Source: an uncultured Sutterella sp.
GTDB taxonomy: Bacteria; Pseudomonadota; Gammaproteobacteria; Burkholderiales; Burkholderiaceae_F
Length of the DNA stretch: 11,175 nucleotides
Direction of reading: 5' to 3'
Assembly: GCA_900767875.1 (NCBI GenBank)
Contig: CAAGAT010000076.1
Coordinates: 1-11,175 of the forward strand
Below are positions 6,338-11,175 of the stretch, one piece after another (positions within the stretch are counted from its first letter, which is position 1; every line of letters begins with the position of its first letter). The position numbers and the translations under genes are program-made. The notes beneath the pieces are model-generated. The model was given only the letters and a program-made list of their open reading frames with translations, searched no databases and was not told the origin of the DNA.

Positions 6338-6517
6338 TTATTGGCGGTCGTGCAGGATGTTGTCCGAGGGCATGCCGCTGTCGGCGGGCAGCGTCTGCGA
6401 GGGCTGCGGTTGCTGCTCCTGCGCCTGAGCATTGTCCCCGGGCATGTAAAGCGGGCCCTTGAGGCCGCAGGCGGACAAAAGGGCAATGCTTAAAATGGCG
6501 AAAACGGTGCGCACCAT
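6338..6517 (-). CDS. lptM: LptM (YifL-type) LPS-transport lipoprotein
   Basis: This small outer-membrane lipoprotein has 59 residues. MVRTVFAILSIALLSAC is a lipoprotein signal peptide with lipobox LSAC and lipidated Cys17. The mature protein opens with CGLKGPLYMPG, the hallmark of the YifL/LptM family; the rest is a Gln/Pro-rich tail. In E. coli LptM binds the LptD-LptE translocon and helps correct LptD disulfide formation; that role is transferred by family. The start at 6517 is set by the AGGGAGG ribosome site (complement of 6528-6534) and by the signal peptide; an upstream in-frame ATG at 6574 would spoil the signal peptide. It is the first gene of a probable lptM-lysA operon, divergent from cyaY. 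In E. coli the equivalent gene precedes dapF, another diaminopimelate-pathway gene. Confidence 0.9.
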   Translation of the reverse strand: MVRTVFAILSIALLSACGLKGPLYMPGDNAQAQEQQPQPSQTLPADSGMPSDNILHDRQ

Positions 6518-6576
6518 GACTTGCGTGCCTCCCTGAAAATCAAAAGCACAAACGTTTTTTTTCGTAAAGAGCAATT
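6518..6576. promoter_or_regulatory. Divergent lptM / cyaY intergenic promoter region
   Basis: These 59 bases separate two diverging genes, so promoters for both must lie here or reach into the coding ends. On the minus strand CATAAT (complement of 6574-6579) is one base off the minus-10 consensus, with TTGCCT 19 bases upstream; this is a weak candidate for lptM. A run of eight T at 6555-6562 is flanked by CAAACG and CGTAAA. No clear cyaY promoter was recognised. Confidence 0.3.
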
Positions 6577-6897
6577 ATGACTGAAACGGAATTTCTTGAG
6601 GCAAGCGAAGCGCTGATGCAGGAGGTGGAGAACGCGATCGACGGGGCCGGTCTCGACGTCGAGTGCGACCGCTCGGGCAACGTCCTCACCATCGAAGGCG
6701 ACTCGGGCGAGCAGGTCGTCATCAACCGTCACGGCCCCACGCAGCAGATGTGGCTTGCGACGCGCCACGGCGGTCTGCACTTCGAGAACAAGGAGGGCCG
6801 CTGGATCGACACGCGCAGCGGCGCCGATTTCCGCGATTCGCTCAACGAAGCCCTCAGCTTTGTGTGCGGTGAAAAGGTCGCGCTCTCTACCCTGTAA
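6577..6897 (+). CDS. cyaY: Iron-sulfur cluster assembly protein CyaY (bacterial frataxin)
   Basis: The 106-residue protein is a full-length bacterial frataxin (E. coli CyaY 106 aa). It has an acidic first helix (residues 1-24 rich in Glu and Asp), the VLTIEG beta strand (36-41), and the conserved block INRHGPTQQMWLATRHGG (49-66) with Trp59. HFENKEGRWIDTRSG (68-82) contains Trp76. Frataxins bind iron through the acidic ridge and modulate the IscS cysteine desulfurase during iron-sulfur cluster building in the cytosol. ATG 6577 is preceded by only a weak AAAGAG ribosome site. Convergence with the PBP1A gene and divergence from lptM-lysA leave it as a monocistronic gene ending at the 6908-6937 hairpin. 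Confidence 0.95.
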   Translation: MTETEFLEASEALMQEVENAIDGAGLDVECDRSGNVLTIEGDSGEQVVINRHGPTQQMWLATRHGGLHFENKEGRWIDTRSGADFRDSLNEALSFVCGEKVALSTL

Positions 6898-6907
6898 GGG
6901 CAAAAGA

Positions 6908-6937
6908 AACGCGGCCGGGAAAACCGCCGGCCGCGTT
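6908..6937. terminator. Bidirectional terminator between cyaY and the PBP1A gene
   Basis: AACGCGGCCGG (6908-6918) pairs perfectly over 11 bp with CCGGCCGCGTT (6927-6937) around an 8-base loop. Both neighbouring genes end towards it. The minus-strand continuation TTTCTTTTG is the better T-tract, so it mainly serves the PBP1A gene. Confidence 0.85.
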
Positions 6938-6951
6938 CGGATTTCAGAGTC

Positions 6952-9357
6952 TTAGAAGATCTGGTCGCGCACCAGATCCTTGCTCAGGTTTTCCTGCTTG
7001 ATGTGCCCGTCGAGCGGCACGTCGCGCACGGACTTATCCACGCTGTCGGCGTAGTAGTACGTGCCGTTGAGCAACACGACGCTCGAGGGCTGACGGCGCC
7101 GATAGGGCGGCTCGTCCTTGACGGCCGTCTTCATGTAGTCGATCCAGATCGGCAGCACCAGGCCGCCGCCCGTTTCGTTGCTGCCCAGGGGGCGCATCTG
7201 ATCGTACCCGACCCAGCCCACGGCCAGCGTGCGCGAGGCGTAGCCCGCAAACCAGGCGTCGTGCGCGTTGTTGGACGTACCCGTCTTGCCGCCCATGTCC
7301 ATGCGCTTGAGCTCGCGGTAGGCGCGGCGGGCCGTGCCGCCTTGGCCGCTCACCACACCGTTCAAAAGCGTGTGCATCACAAAGGCGTTGCGCTCGTCGA
7401 TGGCGCGGATGGCCTCGTTGCCCGCCTTGGGGTTGTGGACGGCCATGAGCACTTTGTCGTCGACGTCCGTGACCTTGTCGATGAGATAGGGCTTGACGCG
7501 GTAGCCGCCGTTGGCAAAAACCGAGAAGGCCGCGGCCATTTCCCAGGGCGTGGTCGAGCCCGCCCCGAGCGCCGTGGTGAGCTGCGCGGGCGTGCGGGAC
7601 GGATCAAAGCCGAATTTTTCGACGTATTCCTGCGCGTAGCGCGCGCCGATGGCCTGCATGACGCGGATCGAGACGAGGTTCTTGGACTTGCGCAGGGCCA
7701 TGGCCAGGCTCATCGGGCCGTCGAACTTGTTGTCGTAGTTGCGCGGCTCCCAGAGTTCTCCCCCGGTCAGACGCGGATCGATGAAGATCGGCGCGTCGTT
7801 GATGATCGTGCCCGGGTTAAAGCCCTTGTCGAGGGCCGCCGAGTAGATGAAGGGCTTAAAGGAAGAGCCGGGCTGGCGCAGCGCCTGCGTGACGTGGTTG
7901 AACATGTTGAGGTAAAAGTCAAAGCCGCCCACCAGGCTCTTGACCGCCCCCGAATTGAAGTCCACGCTGATGAAGCCGGCCTGCACCTCGGGAATCTGCG
8001 ACAGGGTCCAGCCGTCCTTGACGCGCGAGACGCGGATGATGCTGCCCGCCTGCAGACGCTTGCCCTCGGGGGCCTTGGCCGTGAGATAGCTGCCCGCAAA
8101 CTTGCGGCTGGCCGCATCCAGGCTGATCGTCGTCAGGTCCTTGTCGCTGGCGATGACCGCCTTAAAGGTTTTATCGGTGAGTTCCGTGACGACCGCGGGC
8201 TCGAGATTGTCCGACGAGGAGGCCTTATTGAGGGCCAGACGAATGTTGTCGTCGCGGCTGGCCGCGTCCGAAATGTCGATGTGGCCGCTCGGGCCGCGGT
8301 AGCGGTATTTGCGGTCATAGTCGATGAGGTGACGGCGCACAGACGCCCAGGCCGCGCGCTGATCCTTGTCGCGGATGGTGGTGTACACGTTCAGGCCGCG
8401 CGTGTAGGTTTCGTCGCGGAAGATGTCGTAGATGAGCATGCGCGCCATTTCGGCGGCGTACTCGGCGTGAATGTCTTCGCCGGGTTTTTCCTGCGTCAGA
8501 TTCACGGCGTGCTTGGCCGCCACCAGCGGCGCATCGACCTGTTCGCGGTAGGTGATGTCGTCGATGTACTGCAGCTGGTGCATGCGGCTTAACACATAGT
8601 TCTTGCGCATCGTGGCGCGGCGCGGATTGACGATGGGGTTGTAGGCCGAGGGCGCCACGGGCAGGCCCGCGAGGGTGGCCGCCTCGCCGATCGTGAGCTC
8701 GGAGAGCTTCTTGTCGAAGTACACGCGCGCGGCCGCGGCAAAGCCGTAGGCGCGCTGGCCGAGGTAAATCTGGTTGAGGTAGACCTCAAGAATCTGGTCC
8801 TTGGTGAGGTGGCGCTCGATCTTGTAGGCCATGGCCACTTCGTAGAGCTTTCGGGTGTAGGTGCGCTCGCTCGTCAGAAAGAAGTTGCGCGCCACCTGCT
8901 GCGTGATGGTCGAGCCGCCCTGACCGCGTCGGCCGGTGATCAGGTTGGCGATGGCCGCACGGGCAATGCCCATGAATTCAATGCCCGAGTGCTCGTAAAA
9001 GCCGTTGTCTTCGGCCGCCAGAACCGCATTGCGCACAAAGCCCGGAATGTCGTCGAGGCGCACGAAGTCGCGGCGCTCCTCGCCGTACTCGCCGATGAGC
9101 GTGCCGTCGGCGCTCCAGACGCGCAGGGGCACTTTGGGCTTGTATTCGGTGAGCGAATCGATGGGCGGCAGCTGCGAGTAGACCACCGAGAAGATGATCA
9201 GCATGAGGCTGACGCCGCTGACGGCGCCGATCAGGCCGACGCCGATCAGACGGCCGAGCCACTTGAGCCAGCCGCGGGACTTGGAAGGGGATTTGCGGGT
9301 GTTCACGGAACGGGGACGAGCGCGGCGCTTGGCGCGCTTGGAAGTCTGAAAAAACAC
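6952..9357 (-). CDS. mrcA: Penicillin-binding protein 1A (bifunctional transglycosylase/transpeptidase)
   Basis: This 801-residue class A PBP anchors in the inner membrane by a helix at about residues 37-60, after a strongly basic cytoplasmic tail. The GT51 glycosyltransferase domain has catalytic Glu116 in AEDNGFYEH, GGSTITQQ (148-155), RKLYEVAMAYKIE (169-181) with Glu173, and ILEVYLNQIYLG (189-200). An intervening domain of about 330-455 precedes the transpeptidase domain. That domain carries SSFK (catalytic Ser498, Lys501), SKN (558-560) and KTGT (691-694). It polymerises lipid II into glycan strands and crosslinks the peptides. The only start covering the whole ORF is GTG 9357, without a ribosome site; a second in-frame GTG at codon 18 (9306) would keep the membrane helix and all domains. 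A perfect TATAAT at 9375-9380 gives a very short leader for the first start. Length is close to the family norm (about 800-850). Confidence 0.95.
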   Translation of the reverse strand: MFFQTSKRAKRRARPRSVNTRKSPSKSRGWLKWLGRLIGVGLIGAVSGVSLMLIIFSVVYSQLPPIDSLTEYKPKVPLRVWSADGTLIGEYGEERRDFVRLDDIPGFVRNAVLAAEDNGFYEHSGIEFMGIARAAIANLITGRRGQGGSTITQQVARNFFLTSERTYTRKLYEVAMAYKIERHLTKDQILEVYLNQIYLGQRAYGFAAAARVYFDKKLSELTIGEAATLAGLPVAPSAYNPIVNPRRATMRKNYVLSRMHQLQYIDDITYREQVDAPLVAAKHAVNLTQEKPGEDIHAEYAAEMARMLIYDIFRDETYTRGLNVYTTIRDKDQRAAWASVRRHLIDYDRKYRYRGPSGHIDISDAASRDDNIRLALNKASSSDNLEPAVVTELTDKTFKAVIASDKDLTTISLDAASRKFAGSYLTAKAPEGKRLQAGSIIRVSRVKDGWTLSQIPEVQAGFISVDFNSGAVKSLVGGFDFYLNMFNHVTQALRQPGSSFKPFIYSAALDKGFNPGTIINDAPIFIDPRLTGGELWEPRNYDNKFDGPMSLAMALRKSKNLVSIRVMQAIGARYAQEYVEKFGFDPSRTPAQLTTALGAGSTTPWEMAAAFSVFANGGYRVKPYLIDKVTDVDDKVLMAVHNPKAGNEAIRAIDERNAFVMHTLLNGVVSGQGGTARRAYRELKRMDMGGKTGTSNNAHDAWFAGYASRTLAVGWVGYDQMRPLGSNETGGGLVLPIWIDYMKTAVKDEPPYRRRQPSSVVLLNGTYYYADSVDKSVRDVPLDGHIKQENLSKDLVRDQIF

Positions 9358-9374
9358 GTGGGAAAACAGAGAGG

Positions 9375-9401
9375 ATTATAGGGGCGGGGGCCGACGATCA
9401 A
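9375..9401 (-). promoter_or_regulatory. Probable promoter of the PBP1A gene
   Basis: On the minus strand a perfect TATAAT (complement of 9375-9380) sits 17 bases before GTG 9357. TTGATC (complement of 9396-9401) is 15 bases upstream of it, a four-of-six match to minus-35 with slightly short spacing. The implied transcription start is about 9367-9369. Confidence 0.5.
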
Positions 9402-9452
9402 CCGTGCCGATACAAATTGAAAACAAGCCCGCACCGCCCTTTTGAACGCTAA

Positions 9453-9478
9453 AAGCCGCCGGAAGAGGCCGGCGGCTT
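9453..9478 (-). terminator. Terminator of the amino acid ABC transporter operon
   Basis: AAGCCGCCGG (9453-9462) pairs perfectly with CCGGCGGCTT (9469-9478) around a 6-base loop. On the minus strand it closes in CTTTTAGC. It lies 21 bases past the ATPase stop codon. Confidence 0.85.
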
Positions 9479-9498
9479 GGTGCGGGGCGCTCGTCTTG

Positions 9499-10239
9499 TC
9501 AGAGCACGCGCTTGAGAAAGGCGCGGGTGCGCTCTTCTTTGGGATTGACGAGCACTTCGTCGGGACGCCCCTGCTCGACGATCACGCCGCCGTCCATGAA
9601 CACGACGCGGTCGGCCACCTCACGGGCAAAGCCGATTTCGTGGGTCACCACAACCATCGTCATGCCTTCGTCGGCCAGGCTCTTCATCACCGCGAGCACT
9701 TCGCCGACCAGCTCCGGGTCCAGGGCCGAGGTCGGCTCGTCAAAGAGAATGGCCTTGGGGTCCATGGCCAGGGCGCGGGCGATGCCCACGCGCTGCTGCT
9801 GGCCGCCCGACAGGCGCACCGGATAGTCCTCGGCCTTGGCGGCTAGGCCCACGCGCGTGAGCGTTTCGAGGGCCTTGCGGCGGGCCGCGTCCTTGTCCTT
9901 GCCGCTGACGACCATCTGGCCGAGCATGACGTTTTCGATCACGGTCTTGTGCGGCCACAGGTTAAAGCGCTGAAACACCATACCGAGGTGCTCGCGCAGC
10001 TTGTTGATGTTGGTGCGGCGGCTCGTCACCTCCACGCCGTCGACGTGGATCGTACCCTTGTCGGGATCCTCGAGGGCGTTGATGCAGCGCAGCATCGTGG
10101 ACTTGCCCGAGCCCGAGGGACCGAGGATGACCACCTTTTCGCCGCGGTGCACGTCCAGGTCAATGCCCTTTAAAACTTCCAGATCGCCGAAGCGCTTCTG
10201 CAGACCGCGGATTCGGATCATGACGTCGTTGTCGCTCAT
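9499..10239 (-). CDS. Polar amino acid ABC transporter, ATP-binding protein (GlnQ/GltL family)
   Basis: The 246-residue cytoplasmic ATPase has a Walker A motif GPSGSGKST (40-48), Q-loop Gln90 in MVFQRFNLWPH, signature LSGGQQQR (143-150), Walker B ILFDEP (164-169) with D-loop SALDPE, and switch His200 in VVVTHEIGFA. These features and the near-GlnQ sequence place it in the polar amino acid uptake subfamily (GlnQ, HisP, ArtP, GltL). The substrate cannot be read from an ATPase. Its ATG overlaps the permease stop as ATGA (10236-10239), and an AAAGGAGA ribosome site lies inside the permease end, so the two are translationally coupled. It is the last gene of the operon, followed by the terminator at 9453-9478. 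Confidence 0.95.
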   Translation of the reverse strand: MSDNDVMIRIRGLQKRFGDLEVLKGIDLDVHRGEKVVILGPSGSGKSTMLRCINALEDPDKGTIHVDGVEVTSRRTNINKLREHLGMVFQRFNLWPHKTVIENVMLGQMVVSGKDKDAARRKALETLTRVGLAAKAEDYPVRLSGGQQQRVGIARALAMDPKAILFDEPTSALDPELVGEVLAVMKSLADEGMTMVVVTHEIGFAREVADRVVFMDGGVIVEQGRPDEVLVNPKEERTRAFLKRVL

Positions 10240-10985
10240 TTGTCGTCTCCTTTGCCCAGGCGCTTTTCAAGCAGGTGGATGAGCCAGGCAAGCCCGAGCG
10301 TGGCGACCCAGTACATCAGCGAAATCGTCAGATACGGCTCCCAGTAGCGGGCCGAGGCACCGGCCACGGTGCGGGCGGCGTAGGCCAGCTCCGTCAGGCC
10401 GATGGCCGACACGAGCGAGGAGTCCTTCAAGATGGCGATGGCGTTGTTGCCGAGGGCCGGCAGCATGCGGCGGAAGGCCTGCGGCAGCACGATGTGGCGC
10501 ATGCACTGCCAGTAGCTCATGCCCACGGAGCGGGCCGCTTCGCTCTGGCCCTTGTCCAGGGACTGGATGCCGGCGCGAAACACCTCGCTCATGTAGGCGC
10601 CCGCATTGAGGGAAATGGCCAGGAACCCGGCCAGGAACGCGCCGTAGTTGCTGCGGATTTCACGGGCAAGGGGGCCGGAAATCAAAAGGCCGTCGACCGG
10701 GTGAATGAACACGGGCAGCACGGCAAAGTACATCAGAAAGATCTGCACGAACAGGGGCGTGCCGCGGAAAAAGCTCACCCAGATCGTCACGGGCCAGCGC
10801 ACGCCGTAGTACAGAATCGATTTCCACGGGTCGTGCCGGGCCTGCGCCATGCGGGCCATGCCCAGCAGCATGCCCAGAAACACACCGCAGATGACGCACA
10901 GAACCGTCAGTTCCAGCGTCATGCCGATGCCTTCGGCAAAAAGCGGCCAATATTCGGCCAGGACATCAAATCGAAAACCGCCCAT
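10236..10985 (-). CDS. Polar amino acid ABC transporter, permease (HisM/GlnP family)
   Basis: This 249-residue inner-membrane permease carries the His/Glu/Gln/Arg-type signature: RGTPLFVQIFLMYF (74-87), SLNAGAYMSEVFRAGI (125-140), and the cytoplasmic EAA loop EAARSVGMSYWQ...LPQA (149-170), which docks the ATPase. Hydrophobic segments occur at about 18-44, 64-92, 114-132, 188-206 and 217-240. The stretch at 91-112, between the RGTP segment and the next helix, looks longer than in typical GlnP-type permeases. The ribosome site AAGGAGA (complement of 10991-10997) sits 5 bases before ATG 10985. Only one permease is present, so it probably works as a homodimer. The periplasmic binding protein is absent from the window and may lie just beyond 11175. 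Confidence 0.94.
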   Translation of the reverse strand: MGGFRFDVLAEYWPLFAEGIGMTLELTVLCVICGVFLGMLLGMARMAQARHDPWKSILYYGVRWPVTIWVSFFRGTPLFVQIFLMYFAVLPVFIHPVDGLLISGPLAREIRSNYGAFLAGFLAISLNAGAYMSEVFRAGIQSLDKGQSEAARSVGMSYWQCMRHIVLPQAFRRMLPALGNNAIAILKDSSLVSAIGLTELAYAARTVAGASARYWEPYLTISLMYWVATLGLAWLIHLLEKRLGKGDDK

Positions 10986-11054
10986 CGGGATCTCCTTGTG
11001 TTTTCAGTCGTGAGCAGGGACGCGCGGCGCCCGGCGGAAACAATGGGACTCAAA

Positions 11055-11074
11055 ACTTAGTATTTTAACTAAGT
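11055..11074. promoter_or_regulatory. AT-rich dyad upstream of the permease gene
   Basis: ACTTAGT (11055-11061) and ACTAAGT (11068-11074) are exact reverse complements 6 bases apart. On the minus strand the centre reads TTAAAATA, containing TAAAAT, one base off a minus-10 box. The dyad is 70 bases upstream of the permease start, so an operator overlapping a promoter is plausible. No minus-35 box was found at normal spacing. Confidence 0.4.
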
Positions 11075-11077
11075 CAT

Positions 11078-11097
11078 CAAACGCTTTCGAGCGTTTG
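11078..11097. repeat. Perfect 8-bp hairpin with TTCG loop
   Basis: CAAACGCT (11078-11085) pairs with AGCGTTTG (11090-11097) around TTCG. Neither strand has a good T-tract after it, so it is a weak terminator at best. With the flanking T at 11077 it has the same arm sequence and 8-base centre as the dyad at 982-1003. Confidence 0.5.
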
Positions 11098-11151
11098 TGT
11101 GAAGGCGCCCGGCCGGGGAGGCGCGGGACTTGTCCGAGGCCCCAAACGGCG

Positions 11152-11175
11152 TGAGGGGTGCTTTCGCACCCCTCA
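11152..11175. terminator. Perfect 9-bp hairpin at the window edge, possible terminator
   Basis: TGAGGGGTG (11152-11160) pairs with CACCCCTCA (11167-11175) around a 6-base loop. The plus-strand continuation is outside the window, so direction cannot be decided. On the minus strand it is followed by CGCCGTTTGG, a poor T-tract. It may end or attenuate a gene lying to the right, for instance a binding-protein gene of the same transporter. Confidence 0.45.

Noticed and set aside
7003..8592. A 529-codon open frame on the plus strand, and similar long plus-strand frames at 3713-4909, 5322-6305 and 10275-11060
   Set aside because: Each lies antisense to a well-recognised gene (PBP1A, guaC, lysA, permease). 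They are His/Arg/Gly/Ala-rich with no family motif, as expected from the third-position GC bias of the real gene on the other strand.
1..11175. Mobile elements, prophage, CRISPR repeats, defence genes or tRNA genes
   Set aside because: No spaced direct repeats, transposase or integrase motifs, terminal inverted repeats with target duplications, or tRNA-like cloverleaf sequences were seen on either strand.

Overview
The window looks like chromosomal DNA of a GC-rich betaproteobacterium. Its protein signatures and its divergent cyaY / lptM-lysA layout next to a class A PBP gene fit Burkholderiales, and a gut Sutterella/Parasutterella-type organism is my best guess. That placement is inference from gene content and was not searched. 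Almost everything is core housekeeping. I see no insertion sequence, phage gene, CRISPR array, toxin-antitoxin pair or tRNA.

Layout. (1) Positions 1-165 hold the 3' end of an rRNA operon: a 5S rRNA missing only a few 5' bases, and a strong terminator. (2) Positions 244-876 (+) encode a SlmA-like TetR-family nucleoid occlusion factor. (3) Positions 877-1286 are a 410-base non-coding stretch full of inverted repeats: a perfect 14-base palindrome, a 10-bp perfect hairpin fused to a classic terminator, then a leader with at least three potentially competing hairpins, one of them terminator-like. (4) Positions 1287-3813 (+) encode a two-component system: a membrane histidine kinase with a PhnD/TtrS-like periplasmic domain and an overlapping FixJ/TtrR-like response regulator. 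No target reductase genes are visible. (5) Positions 3875-4915 (-) encode GMP reductase (guaC). (6) Positions 5022-6517 (-) hold lptM then lysA. (7) Positions 6577-6897 (+) encode frataxin CyaY, divergent from lptM. (8) Positions 6952-9357 (-) encode penicillin-binding protein 1A, with a perfect TATAAT box just upstream. (9) Positions 9499-10985 (-) hold permease and ATPase genes of a polar amino acid ABC transporter, coupled by an ATGA overlap. Its substrate-binding protein is not in the window. (10) Positions 10986-11175 are non-coding with three more dyads.

Functionally, several genes touch the cell envelope and division: SlmA (septum placement), LysA (lysine, and consumption of meso-diaminopimelate), PBP1A (peptidoglycan polymerisation and crosslinking) and LptM (LPS translocon maturation). 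CyaY serves iron-sulfur cluster supply and GuaC purine salvage. The kinase/regulator pair probably senses an external respiratory substrate or other small ligand.

No convincing new protein system is present. The most interesting material is regulatory: the structured leader before the kinase gene, a dyad of identical design (TCAAACG-N8-CGTTTG) at both ends of the window, and the orphan status of the TtrSR-like pair.
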